Shown: positions 40,100 through 52,110 of the stretch, one piece after another
How the letters are laid out: the number at the start of each line of letters is the position of its first letter
How positions within the stretch are numbered: the stretch's first letter is position 1
DNA from: Cordylochernes scorpioides
Lineage: Eukaryota > Arthropoda > Arachnida > Pseudoscorpiones > Chernetidae
Reading direction: 5' to 3'
Length of the DNA: 64,000 bases
Assembly (NCBI GenBank): GCA_030710605.1
Contig: CP092863.1
Coordinates: forward strand, 107,742,099-107,806,098
Notes under the pieces: generated by a model
Database searches by the model: none
What the model saw: the letters and a program-made list of their open reading frames with translations, nothing else
Told to the model about the DNA's origin: nothing
Made by a program: the position numbers and the translations under genes

Positions 40100-40975
40100 T
40101 AAATAAGATGGGGGAGCAGTAACAAGCTTGCTAAAAAACCTGGGTCTACTGGCCATGCTGATAGTACCCTGTAAGGACTCCAGGGATACAGAATGTACTC
40201 CATGTTAGGAGCGGCTGTACATGGCATCTGTTCCTCATGTCAGACATTTCATATTAGAGCTAAGTCAGTGGCCTGCTACTGAGTAGTGCTTCCAGTCTTA
40301 ATGACAAAGGCAGATGCATTCTAAATCATCCAATCATGATGGTTGTCAAGCTTTACAAGCTTGATACCCTAATATGATTGTTGAGTTGAGATAAGTATTG
40401 GAGCTAAGTCAGTTTTCTGCTACCGAGTAGTGCTCCCAGTCTCAATGACAAAGGCAGATAAATTCTACTTCACCCAGTCATGATGGTTGTCAAGCTATAC
40501 AGGCATGATACCCTAATATGATTGTCGAGTGGAGATAAGTATTGGAGCTAAGTCAGTAGCCTGATACTGAGTAGTGCTTCCAGTTTCAATGACAAAAACA
40601 GATAAATTCTACTTCACCCAATCATGATGGTTGTCAAGCTATACAGACATGATATCCTAATATGATTGTCGAGTGGAGATAAGTATTGGAGCTAAGTCAG
40701 TGACCTGCTACTGAGTAGTGCTTCCAGTCTTAATGACAAAGGCAGATGCATTCTAAATCATACAATCATGATGATAGTCAAGCTATATAGGCATGATACC
40801 CTAATATAATTGTCGAGTTGAGATAAGTATTGGAGCTAAGTCAGTGGTCTGCTACTGAGTAGTGCTCCCAGTCTTAATGACAAAAGCAGATATATTCTAC
40901 TTCACCCAGTCATGATGGTTGTCAAGCTTGATACCCTAATATGATTGTCGAGTTGAGATAAGAAAGAAGAATAAG
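40100..40975 (+). repeat. About 145-bp tandem array
   Basis: Five units starting GGAGCTAAGTCAGT (about 40257, 40401, 40543, 40688, 40832) with ACTGAGTAGTGCTCCCAGTC and ATGATGGTTGTCAAGCT. The head (40100-40250) and unit are inversely related to 4020-4260. Confidence 0.8.
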
Positions 40976-41340
40976 AATAAATTAGAAGGCCATATAACGC
41001 GCGATCTATATTCAATAAATGAAACTATTTATTTTTTTTATTTTTTACTTATTATTACAGAATCACGAAGTCTATCAGACTATTGTGCTATATTAGAATT
41101 ATTTACATATATATATTTAATTATTTACACGATGAATTAGTAGTGATTTATAAATCTGTGTACAAATAGCTCTAAACTTTCCAAAGTTTTCATAAGATTG
41201 AGTATATACAGAAAGATGGCATTATGTCAAAGTAAACAAGTACAATTTGGCTAGTCAGAGGGCAAGCCAACACTCTGGTGTTTCAACATCTAGACAGCAT
41301 TCACATGTTGGACGCATGTTTTATGTCTCTAATGTTACAT
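40976..41340. other. Unassigned AT-rich DNA
   Basis: No feature supported. Confidence 0.3.
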
Positions 41341-41460
41341 CCTACATTGTCACATTTATAAGTAGAATTATCCAATACAGTATTAAATCTCTGAAGGGCG
41401 GTTTGATAGAGTGAGCTGGCGAAACCGCATGGAGAGTTCACCATTGGAATATCAGGAGCG
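41341..41460 (+). mobile_element. Family Z relic
   Basis: TTTATAAGTAGAATTATCC (TATA), ATACAGTATTAAATCTC, then GCGGUU, CUGGCGAAACCGC, UUCACCA; the CUGAUGA box is lost (AUUGGAAUA). Confidence 0.5.
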
Positions 41461-41489
41461 CTTTAGCGGGTTAGATTTTCATTTACAAA

Positions 41490-41810
41490 GACTATTGTAC
41501 ACACACCTATCCCCCAATTTACACGGTACTTGTTTTACACGTTTTCGCTTTTACACGGTTTTCCAAATATATATATATATTTTTTTGTTTTTATCGCACT
41601 ATACTAAATGCTACTGTGATTGAACACATGCGCTGTGTACACATCTCACGAGGAATCCCGAGCTTATGTGCTGACTACATATTTTAACCTGTCAATGCAT
41701 TTTATTTTTATTTCTGTGTACACCTATCCCCCGATTTACACGTTTTTCTCAGGAACCTATCTACCGTGTAAATCGGGGGATAGGTGTATGTAAAACGACT
41801 CTAGCTTTCG
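41490..41810. repeat. Hairpin repeat with ACACCTATCCCCC ends
   Basis: ACACCTATCCCCCAATTTACACGG at about 41503; then ACACCTATCCCCCGATTTACACG at about 41723 and its inverse CGTGTAAATCGGGGGATAGG at about 41773. Looks like a nested foldback. Unassigned family. Confidence 0.5.
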
Positions 41811-41969
41811 TGCTTGAAAGTTCTTCAGATAAACACAAAAACATAAATATTATGTGTGAAAGTTATAAAATTCTATTAAATATGTTTTTTTTTTTAAATA
41901 AACCTAACCTCGAAAGCCTGATGTTTTCTCTCATTAATTTGATACAGAATATTTTGATTCATTGATTTA

Positions 41970-42118
41970 TTCTTTATGATACATTAGCGCGCCATCTGTT
42001 ATGAAAATTCGAAACTATTATAGATGCGTATGATTCTTTTTAAAATTAAACAATTTCTACTGCCCTTACTGTAATGGAAAAATTGCAGTAAGGACAGTAG
42101 AAATTGTTTAATTATTTA
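41970..42118. mobile_element. Family Z terminal hairpin
   Basis: GATACATTAGCGCGCCATC, AAACAATTTCTACTGCCC and its inverse GCAGTAAGGACAGTAGAAATTG: two terminal repeats with the interior deleted. Confidence 0.55.
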
Positions 42119-42149
42119 TTTTTGTTTGGAACAAACGTGTTTTTTTCGA

Positions 42150-42310
42150 GTTATTTTTTTTCGGCAATTATGTCATATCGGCAATGATATACCATGATGG
42201 GTAGTTAGCGATTACATTTAATTGTGTCTACACATGTAGTGAGAAGTGCCAGAGCCCCGTTTGGTTACTTGCACTTACTGTTGGGGTTGGACTTACGCAA
42301 GAATCAGAGA
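42150..42310 (-). mobile_element. SINE body fragment
   Basis: ATGATGGGTAGTTAGCG and CAGAGCCCCGTTTGGTTACTTG match the SINE body at 9780-9920; the tRNA-like head is missing. Confidence 0.55.
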
Positions 42311-42529
42311 TCATTGCTTCTCTCCCCCTTGACACATTGTAAATAACAATGCTGATTGTTGTAACTATTGTTCCTGTATATACCCTCTTCTATTAGGAGA
42401 AGTTGTACAAGACTAAAGGGTCATAACAAGGACTTTTGTTGTTGTTATTACTGTTATTCTTGTATGTACCCTACATTTCTGTGCTTGGAGAATCCGTATA
42501 AGACTATAATGTCTTAATAAAGATTTTTG
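42311..42529 (+). mobile_element. Retroelement 3' tail with (GTT)n
   Basis: Two related segments, each with TGTATATACCCTC / TGTATGTACCCTAC, GACTAAAGGGTCATAACAAGG / GACTATAATGTCTTAATAAAG and a TTTTGTTGTTGTT end. Suggests a tandem LINE or SINE 3' tail. Confidence 0.45.
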
Positions 42530-43690
42530 TTGTTGTTGTTGAATCAGAGATCATTGAAGCCGAAAAAAAGGTATATAAGGGGTGCGGATTCGAACACGAA
42601 TGATAATCATCAAAGTTGGATGTCATTATTCTACTGACTCCCAGGTAACACGTGAACCAAGTTACAATGCTTACAGTACAACTCGCTGTTTGAACCCAAG
42701 TTTATCTATGAGCGAACCTCAAGCGTTGTTGTTGTTGAATTAGAGATCATTGAAGCAGGAAATAAAAAGGTATATAAAGGGGCGGATTCGAACACGAATG
42801 ATAATCATCAAAGTTGGATATCATTATTCTCCTGACTCCCAGGTAACACGTGAACCAGGTTACAATGTTTACCGTACAACTCGCTGTTTGAACCCAAGTT
42901 TATCTATGAGCGAACCTCAAGCGTTGTTGTTGTTGAATTAGATATCATTGAAGCAGGAAATAAAAGGTATATAAAGGGGCGGATTCGAACACGAATGATA
43001 ATCATCAAAGTTGGATATCATTATTCTCCTGACTCCCAGGTAACACGTGAACCAGGTTACAATGTTTACCGTACAACTCGCTGTTTGAACCCAAGTTTAT
43101 CTATGAGCGAACCTCAAGCGTTGTTGTTGTTGAATTAGATATCATTGAAGCAGGAAATAAAAGGTATATAAAGGGGAGGATTCGAACACGAATGATAATC
43201 ATCAAAGTTGGATGTCATTATTCTACTGACTCCCAGGTAACACGTGAACCAAGTTACAATGTTTACAGTAAACTCGCTGTTTGAACCCAAGTTTATCTAT
43301 GAGCGAACCTCAAGCGTTGTTGTTGTTGAATTAGAGATCATTGAAGCAGGAAATAAAAGGTATATAAAGGGGAGGATTCGAACACGAATGATAATCATCA
43401 AAGTTGGATGTCATTATTCTACTGACTCCCAGGTAACACGTGAACCAAGTTACAATGTTTACAGTAAACTCGCTGTTTGAACCCAAGTTTATCTATGAGC
43501 GAACCTCAAGCGTTGTTGTTGTTGAATTAGAGATCATTGAAGCAGGAAATAAAAGGTATATAAAGGGGAGGATTCGAACACGAATGATAATCATCAAAGT
43601 TGGATGTCATTATTCTACTGACTCCCAGGTAACACGTGAGCCAGATTACAATGTTTATTATTATTTATTTAAGTAACCCAGGTTCCTGGA
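42530..43690 (-). repeat. 196-bp tandem array built on a tRNA-like unit
   Basis: Six copies (GCGTTGTTGTTGTTGAA near 42723, 42921, 43118, 43314, 43510). Each contains GGCGGATTCGAACACG and CTGACTCCCAG, a tRNA-like inverse head, plus GTATATAAAGGGG. Copies are nearly identical, so expansion is recent. Confidence 0.85.
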
Positions 43691-44559
43691 GCGTACAGAA
43701 GTCGCCAAATACCCGGGATGTCCTTCTGAGCTAAGTCTTCTTGGATTTATATACAATGCCAGTGGAAGTCCAATTAATGAGGTGTCGCCAGGCAGATTTC
43801 TTTCTTGGGAGATTTTCTAGGGATGCTGGACATATGTTAGTGATACCTAGGAGAGTGGCTGTCTGGAATCTTTTACAGTACAACTCGCTGTTTGGACCCA
43901 AGTTTATCTATGAAGCAAGCCTCAAGCGCACGACTCTACAAACAACAAAATGCTTCTTTCTTGGTCTCTCTCTAATTGATCTGCAGATTTTGTCGCTTTA
44001 CCCTCCTCCTCCTCCTCTACGTGGTGATTAGACCTTACTAATTAAACTTTTCCCCCTTTTCTTAATTAAGTTACATTATTTGGAGCCATTTGTTTAGCCA
44101 GATGGTAATGGATGACGCCGCCCTGCGGTGGAAATTTTACTTAAGACTGAAGGCAGATGATGATGCATTTGTGTTTGAGATCTAATGGAAGTACGACTTT
44201 TTTTCCTCTCTCTCTCTATCTTTGCTTCCATTTCACTGTCCACTTTGCTAATTAAGGAGTTTGGAGAGGTTGCCGAAATACAAAAAAGCTGTTGTTTCTT
44301 GATGGCTCTAATTACATTAAAATTTAGTTAACTTCTCTCTCCCAAGATACAGAATTAAAGGTTTTATAAGCTAGTGGGTGTATAGATTCTGTAGGTGTAC
44401 GTTGTGTGTGTTTTGTATTCACTTGTCTTCTCTTAATTAATGTTATTTGCTGTTATATTTGAGATAAGGTTTTGTTTTGAGATGGTTTTCCTTTTTATTG
44501 CAATAGAATCTTCATTGATAGAGAAAACCTATATATAAGAATATTTAACATCGTCAAAA
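43691..44559. other. Possible unique DNA rich in TAATTA cores
   Basis: The first part to 43920 has another CTCGCTGTTTGGACCC fragment. 43960-44350 has at least six ATTA/TAAT clusters (CTAATTAAAC, CTTAATTAAG, GCTAATTAAGG, CTAATTACATT) and GCCGCCCTGCGGTGG. No ORF. Candidate host regulatory DNA. Confidence 0.35.
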
Positions 44560-46230
44560 TTACTATCTTTAATAATTAGCAACTCTCCTGTAAGAGGAAA
44601 CCTCTCTTTAAAGGACACTTTGGCTCTTAAACTAGATGTTGTCCATTAAAACAGCTTCTAAACTACAGTATGACATCTATTCGTGGACACCTCTATACAA
44701 AAGACAGTTTTCACTTCGACAAAGTTACCATTTGTTACCAATTAGGTGTTCTATATTAAGAGGACACCTCTATACAAAAGACAGTTTTCACTTCGACAAA
44801 GTTACCATTTGTTACCAATTAGGTGTTCTATATTAAGAGGACACCTCTAAAGGACACGTTGACTCTGCAACTAGGTGTTGCTATTTGAAAAAAGGTTTTT
44901 ACAGTACAGTAGAAGCTTCATGAGAGAATACCCCTATATAAGGATATTTTCCTATCGTCAAAATTACTATCTTTATAAATTAGCTGCTCTATAGTAAGAG
45001 GACACCTCTCTTTAAAGGACAATTTGGTTCTTAAACTAGGTGTTGTCCTTTAGAAATAGCTTCTACAGTACAATATAACCTCTATTTGTGAACACCTCTA
45101 TACAAAATAAAGTGTCCATATCGACAAAGTTACCATTTGTTACAAATTAGGTGTTTTATATTAAGAGGACACCTCTCTCTAAAGGAGGACACTTTGGCTC
45201 TTAAACTAGGTGTTGTCATTTGAAAAAGGTTTTTTACAGTACAGTAGAAGCTTCATGAGAGGACACCTCTATATACGGATATTTTCCTATCGTCAAAATT
45301 AATATCTTTATTAGTTAGTAACTCTCCGGTAAGAGGACACCTCTCTTTAAAGGACACTTTGGCTCTACAACTAGGTGTTGTCCTTTACAGAGAGGTAGTT
45401 CTACTGTAGCAACTCTCCGGTAAGAGGACACTTCTCCTTAAAGGACACTTTGGCTCTTAAACTAGGTGTTGTCCTTTACAGAGAGGTAGTTCTACTGTAG
45501 CAACTCTCCGGTAAGAGGACACTTCTCCTTAAAGGACACTTTGGCTCTACAACTAGGTGTTGTCCTTTACAGAGAGGTAGTTCTACTGTAGAAACTCTCC
45601 AGTAAGAGGACACCTCTCTTTAAAGGACACTTTGGCTCTTAAACTAGGTGTTGTCCTTTACAGAGAGGTAGTTCTACTGTAGCAACTCTCCAGTAAGAGG
45701 ACACCTCTCTTTAAAGGACACTTTGGCTCTTAAACTAGGTGTTGTCCTTTACAGAGAGGTAGTTCTACTGTAGCAACTCTCCAGTAAGAGGACACCTCTC
45801 TTTAAAGGACACTTTGGCTCTTAAACTAGGTGTTGTCCTTTACAGAGAGGTAGTTCTACTGTAGCAACTCTCCAGTAAGAGGACACCTCTCTTTAAAGGA
45901 CACTTTGGCTCTTAAACTAGGTGTTGTCCTTTACAGAGAGGTAGTTCTACTGTAGCAACTCTCCAGTAAGAGGACACCTCTCTTTAAAGGACACTTTGGC
46001 TCTTAAACTAGGTGTAGTCCTTTACAGAGAGGTAGTTCTACTGTAGCAACTCTCCAGTAAGAGGACACCTCTCTTTAAAGGACATTTTGGCTCTTAAACT
46101 AGGTGTTGTCCTTTACAGAGAGGTAGTTCTACTGTAGCAACTCTCCAGTAAGAGGACACCTCTCTTTAAAGGACACTTTGGCTCTTAAACTAGGTGTTGT
46201 CCTTTAGAAATAGTTTCTACAGTACAGTAT
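44560..46230 (+). repeat. 91-bp satellite
   Basis: Unit GTAAGAGGACACCTCTCTTT...GGCTCTTAAACTAGGTGTTG...; starts spaced exactly 91 bp at 45601, 45692 and 45783. The 45380-46200 part is homogeneous; the left part is diverged and longer-period. The unit has internal complementarity (AGAGGACACCTCT). A single unit recurs at 48585-48680. Confidence 0.9.
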
Positions 46231-46289
46231 AACCTCCGTTTGTAGACACCTCTATACAAAGGACAGTTTGGTTTTAAATGTTAGAATTT

Positions 46290-46585
46290 CTAAAGAGTAT
46301 TATTGAGTATTATTGCAAAAGGTCCAACAATGAGTATTATTGCAAAAGGCCCAACAATGAGTATTATTGCAAAAGGCCCAACAATGAGTATTATTGCAAA
46401 AGGCCCAACAATGATTATTATTGCAAAAGGCCCAACAATGAGTATTATTGCAAAAGGCCCCAACAATGAGAATTATTGAAAAAGGCCCAACAATAAGTAT
46501 TATTGCAAAAAGCTCAACAATGAGTATTATTGCAAAAGGCCCAACAATGAGTATTATTGCAAAAGGCCCAACAATAAGTATCTAT
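46290..46585 (+). repeat. 27-bp minisatellite
   Basis: About eleven units of AATGAGTATTATTGCAAAAGG-CCCAAC. 27 is divisible by 3, so it stays open and translates as a nonapeptide repeat; I see no sign that it is a gene. Confidence 0.9.
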
Positions 46586-47530
46586 TCATTAAGATGAAGA
46601 GAATTGAGCTTTCAATCTGGATATCTTTTTTAAAAGATTTAATGGTCGAAGTATCTTTAATTTGAAGAATTACTCAATAATAATTCTAGTTAAACTCTTA
46701 AATAAAAAACCATTTACTTTTATTCAATTTTGAAATAATGGAACGGGAGAAGTTTAGATTAGCTATCAGTGAATTTAGTCTAAAATCTAGATAATACCAA
46801 CTTTTTTTCTTTCGTTCAATCGTGAGATATTACTTTATTAAATATATATCTTTTTTAAATATCGTGTTTAAATAAAATAGAATAAATTTATTTTAAAAAG
46901 AGAGATTTTCTCTCTAGAGATATTTATTTCTAGTTTTTTTTTATTGAGAAGCGAAGTCAATAAAATTGTTTATGTAAAGTTTTTATTAATATTTTCTTTT
47001 TTGTATATTTCGCTCTCCAAAAGATTTTTATTGTTTTTACTCTGCAATTTATTGACAGTTGAAGGAATCGTCTGAAGATGAATGGTTTTCTCCAAAAGAA
47101 AATTTTGACAACGAAAAAACGCACGCATACATGTTTTTGATTGATTATATATTAATAAGATAGAATTTTATTTTTTTTATTAAACGTAAATATGTAAATT
47201 TAGTGTATTTTATTGAAAGATCTCAATTATATTCTTTATTATATTGAGATATCAGTTTTTTTTGTTTTGTTTTCTTTTGTTATTTAATATTTTACTCTAA
47301 AAGGTTTTTATAGTTGAAAATAGCCTTTAGGAATTTCTTTTTTTAAGTTTATTTAAAATTGCGATTGCTATCCAAATTAGATCAATAAAAGTTAGAATAT
47401 AAAGTGTTTTTTTTTTGGTGAAAAAGGATTTTTTAGAAGAAAAAGGTATAATATCATTTAATCAAATTTTATCGTCTAAAGTTTTTATTTTTGTCTCAAA
47501 TGGAAAAGGGAGTGTTGAATATTTGAAATT
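46586..47530. other. Unassigned AT-rich DNA
   Basis: No gene or repeat assigned. Confidence 0.35.
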
Positions 47531-48422
47531 ACACTCATGGATAAAATTTAAGAAAGTGGAAAGTCTTTGATATCGCCATTTGTCTATTATTTTTAAGAAG
47601 ACAGAAGCAATTTTGTTCACACTTGATTATCTCGTGTGTCTTCAATAAAGGTCATTGTAATAGGTTTCAGAGTTATTGTCTGAACCCCGATATACATGCT
47701 AAAATGTACAGCTTTCTTAGTTTTGTCCATGAGTGTATCTTTCAGAGTTATTGCCCGAATCCAGATATACATGCTAAAAGGTACAACTTCCTTAAGTTTT
47801 GTCTATGAGTGTTTCTTTCAGAGTTATTATCTGAATCCCGATATACGTGCCAAAAGGTACAACTTCCTTAAGTTTTGTTCATGAGTGTATTTTTCAGAGT
47901 TATTGTGTGAATGCCGATATACATGCTAAAAGGTACAACTTTCTTAAGTTTTGTCTATGAGTGTATCTTTCAGAGTTATTGTCTGAATCCCGATATACAT
48001 GCTAAAAGGTACAACTTCCTTAAGTTTTGTCCATGAGTGTATCTTTCAGAGTTATTGTCTGAATCCCGATATACATGCTAAAAGGTACAACTTTCTTAAG
48101 TTTTGTCCATAAGTGTATCTTTTAGAGTTATTGTATGAATCCCGATATACATGCTAAGAGGTACAACTTCCTTAAGTTTTGTCCATGAGTGCATCTTTCA
48201 GAGTTATTGTCTGAATCCCGATATACATGCTAAAAGGTACAACTTCCTGAAGTTTTGTCCATGAGTGTATCTTTCAGAGTTATTGTCTGAATCCTTATAT
48301 ACATGCTAAAAGTTACAACTTCCTTAAGTTTTGTTTATGAGTGTACCTTTGAGTTATTGTCTCAATCCCGATATTTATGCTAAAAGGTACAACATCCTTA
48401 AGTTTTGTCCATGAGTGTATAT
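47531..48422 (+). mobile_element. MITE with internal 76-bp array
   Basis: Starts ACACTCATGGATAAAATTTAAG plus the unique segment with TTTGATATCGCCATTTGTC, then about ten units, ends CCATGAGTGTATA. Same plan as 22346-22857, more units. Confidence 0.8.
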
Positions 48423-49051
48423 TCTGCAGTCCAAAATGTTCTGCCGATGAGTAGACATTAGATTCCAAACTTATTTGCATTCAGGTTTAAAATGTTGCAA
48501 CATTTGAATATCTATGAGGACACACTTCCTAGAAAATAACCTTTTACAATGAACAGTTCTATTGCAAAACTTACCACTTTAACTAATTTGTAACTCTCCG
48601 GTAAGAGGACACCTCTCCCTATAGGACAATTTGGCTCTGTAACTAGGTGTTGTCCTTTACGAAGAAATAGTTCTACTGTACAATAATCCGGAAATATAGA
48701 TAATATTATCATGGAAGATGATAAGCGGAATCATGATCTTTAAATAGAAAGACAAAATCAAATAGGAGCTGGAAAAATTTAGAAAATCTATAAATTAGCA
48801 ATCTATATATGAACATAAGCTTTTAGAACAGTAGAATTGCATATAAATATTATGTATCGAGAAATGCTCTTCCGTAAACAATAAGGACAAGATTAGTTAG
48901 GCATAAATTAATTATAAAAGGCGCGTTGTAACCTTTTAACCAATATTTTCTCTTATTGGACAATACACCAAGACACATTGTCCTAATTTGCCAGAAACAA
49001 GCATCTGGAATGTATGAATGAAACAAATACTGACAATGACAATATTATTTA
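48423..49051. repeat. 91-bp satellite singleton and family Z centre piece
   Basis: 48585-48680 is one 91-bp unit. 48805-48890 is a family Z middle (GAACATAAGCTTTTAGAAC, GAGAAATGCTCTTCCG). Remaining parts are unassigned. Confidence 0.55.
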
Positions 49052-49579
49052 CTAGACGAATGGCCCGGGCAACGCCCGGGTTTTACCCGAGTGCGAATAT
49101 ATTTTAAAAACGTTGTCTTGGGTGGTCGCTATGGACAGGGTGGTCTGTATAGACAGGTGTATGTATCACACAGCTGATAACAGGGTTGTCTAGAGTGGCC
49201 GCTATAGACAGGGTGGTCTGTATAGACAGGTGTATGTATCACACAGCTGATAACAGGGTTGTCTAGAGTGGTCGCTATAGGCAGGGTGGTCAGTATAGAC
49301 AGGTGAATGTATCACACAGCTGATAACAGGGTTGTCTAGAGTGGTCGCTATAGGCAGGGTGGTCAGTGGTCGCTATAGTCAGGGAGGTCTGTATAGACAG
49401 GTGGATGTAACAGGGTAACAGGGTTGTCTAGAATGGCCGCTATAGACAGGTGTATGTATCACACAGCTGATAACAGGGTTGTCTAGAGGGGGGCAGGGAG
49501 GACACGTGTTCGCCGGCAGCCTGTGGGCGCGCATTCTATCCGTGAGCTTCAGACAGAATAAGGCAATTATATATATAGA
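49052..49579 (-). mobile_element. Helitron with internal 74-bp repeats
   Basis: Minus strand starts TCTATATATATAATTGCC (49579) and ends with the GGGCGTTGCCCGGG hairpin and CTAG (49052). Between 49110 and 49490 lie about five units of 74 bp (ATAGACAGGTGTATG..CACACAGCTGATAACAGGG) that look like amplified captured DNA. Confidence 0.78.
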
Positions 49580-49719
49580 TGTACTCCAATTGCTTCAAAC
49601 ATTTGTTTTTTTTTTTTTTTTTTTCAAATTTCTTTCGCAATTTTTTCTGGATATCTTGTTTTTCCAAACATTTTCCAATAATACATCTAAAATAGACACT
49701 AAATCTTAGCGCCATCTTC
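49580..49719. other. T-rich spacer
   Basis: Oligo-T run near 49605; unassigned. Confidence 0.3.
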
Positions 49720-50365
49720 TACTTCTTTCTTATCTCCACTCAATCATATTAAGGTATAAAGTTTGTAGATCTTGTTGATGGTGTCTGCTGGGGATGAGTA
49801 GAGCTCATCAATGGATGAGTCTTCTTCTTTCTTATCTTCACTCAGCAATCATAACAGGATATCATGCTTGTAGAGCTTGTTGATGGTGTCTGCTGGGGAT
49901 GAGTAGAGCTCATCAATGGATGAGTCTTCTTCTTCTTTCTTATCTTCACTCAGCAATCATATCAGGGTATCAAGCTTGTAGAGCTTGTTGATGGTGTCTG
50001 TTGGGGATGAGTAGAGCTCATCAATAGACGAGTCTTCTTCTTTCTTATCTTCACTCAGCAATAATATCAGGATATCAAGCTTGTAGAGCTTGTTGATGGT
50101 GTCTGTTGGGGATGAGTAGAGCTCATCAATGGATGAGTCTTCTTATTCTTTCTTATCTTCACTCAGCAATCATATCAGGATATCAAGCTTGTAGAGCTTG
50201 TTGATGGTGTCTGCTGGGGATGAGTAGAGCTCATCAATGGATGAGTCTTCTTCTTCTTTCTTATGTTCACTCAGCAATCATATCAGGATATCAAGCTTGT
50301 AGAGCTTGTTGATGGTGTCTGCTGGGGATGAGTAGAACTCATCAATGGATGAGTCAATACAGTCA
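49720..50365 (-). repeat. About 108-bp tandem array
   Basis: Six units with CTTATCTTCACTCAGCAATC, CAAGCTTGTAGAGCTTGTTG and GGGGATGAGTAGAGCTCATC. The unit contains inverted motifs (AAGCTTGTAGAGCTT, GATGAGTAGAGCTCATC). Non-coding. Confidence 0.85.
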
Positions 50366-51179
50366 ATGATGTGGTTTGATGTTGCAGGTTGGGAATGTGT
50401 CATCGTATGCTTTAAAATTAGTCGTTACTATGTTCATATTGTGGAGAATAAATATAATTTATTATTTAATTTAATTTAATTATTCGAAGAAAATATTTGA
50501 AACAGATTTATTATTTATAAAATCAACATTTAGTTACCTAGCTTACTTTCTCGATATTCTCTAGCTGTAGATAGTTTGTTAAAATTTGTCGACTGGTCGC
50601 CGTGACGTCATCAATAAATACTTTCACATCTTTACATATTCAAAGACTTGATTTCTACGCTACAATATAATTGCTATAATACAAGCTTATTTTATAAAAT
50701 ATTTTTTTGATGAAAACTCTTTCGCAATATCCCAGAGCAATTCCGTCAAATCCCAAATCAAAGTATAAATAGCCATCATTGGAGTATATCTCGATTTCCT
50801 GTGCTCATTCTCAGATATAATATCACCTGTTTAAGAGCTATAGCTCGAAAGCTCGCGGTGGTTTATAATACATAAACTTATTCCGAAAGGTTTTTCATCT
50901 TTTTTACGATCTTTCATAAAGGTATATTACAATTTTTCTTATATTTCAATAAGCTTCATTCATTAGAGAATAATTGTCCATATTGTAACCAAAAGTCTAA
51001 CTTGACTTAATGGACGCTAGCAATATATATTTCTTATAAAAAATATATTTCAAAAATCATACAAATTAATGCCATCATACACCCCAAAATATAAATAGAA
51101 GACAACAAAAAAAAAAAGACAAACATATTTATATGATAATCACTTTTTATTATAATAATAATTTTTAAATATATATATA
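50366..51179. other. Unassigned AT-rich DNA
   Basis: Includes AGAGCTATAGCTCGAAAGCTCG at about 50832, a small hairpin-rich segment. No gene assigned. Confidence 0.35.
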
Positions 51180-52110
51180 TATTTTTTTATTTACATATCT
51201 ACAAAATGTTTTGAGCCGCCCAAAGTAAAACAACAACATTATACATCTGGCGGTCGACTTTACAGAGATAACTTTGTGTGTATGTATGTTTATTCTAGAA
51301 AATATATTTTTGAAATTGAATAAATTCATATATATATACTGTATGTGCTATATAAAAAATTCTGTTGATTTTGATTATCTTGAGGATTATGCTATGGTAA
51401 TGCAGTCGTGGTTAAAATCTTGAAAGTATAATTATAAAAATAGTTTTGATCAAAAATAGCTTTATTTGAGCATATGGAATATATAACAAACATAATTTTA
51501 TAAAAGTACTGCCTGGCTCAAGGCGTAAGAATAAAAAAAAAAAGAAAAACTTATTTACATAATGTTCAAAAGTTTGAGCCGGCCATCGGGAAAGGAGGAA
51601 ATATCTTTATTTTACGGGGCTGCTAATCAAAATGAATTAAGAGGCCATCGGGAAACAACAACAATGGATTTTTATAGGGGAAGCGTGACCTCTGGCGGTC
51701 GATTTAACAATGTATTTTAAATCTATGAAATATAATTTTAAATAAAATAATATTTTAACATAACATATATTATGATAGATTTGTTTTATATAGAATATTT
51801 TCTTAGGTTGTTTAAGGATACATGAGTAAGTTTGTGAAATTGCAGTATTTTATGATATGGGTTATTACAGTCGTGGTAAAGATAATAATAAAATAAAGGT
51901 TGAATCACAATTACCTTTAATTGTAGTGATGAAACAATTTAAGAAGAAATACCTGATTTGAGGCGTAAAGAAGAAAACAAAAGATTACATATATACATAT
52001 CTACAAAAAGATTTGAGCCGGCCAACGGGAAAAAACAACAAGAGATTTATATAGGAAAAACCGCGACATCTGGCGGTCGACTTTACAAAGTAGTTTTGTA
52101 TTCTAGAACA
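51180..52110 (+). repeat. Three diverged copies of a dispersed repeat
   Basis: Each has CATATCTACAAAA..TTTGAGCCG, a CGGGAAA..ACAACAA segment and ATCTGGCGGTCGA near 51200-51260, 51570-51710 and 52005-52085. An inverse piece (GTTAAATCGACCGCCAGAGG) is at the window end (63963). Family unknown. Confidence 0.6.

Noticed and set aside
42530-43690. CRISPR-like array appearance
   Set aside because: Units are 196 bp and identical throughout, with no alternating repeat/spacer; the DNA is metazoan.
46278-46469. Open frame of a repeated nonapeptide over the 27-bp minisatellite
   Set aside because: Stays open only because 27 is a multiple of three; no start context, no flanking coding sequence, and the repeat loses phase at its end.
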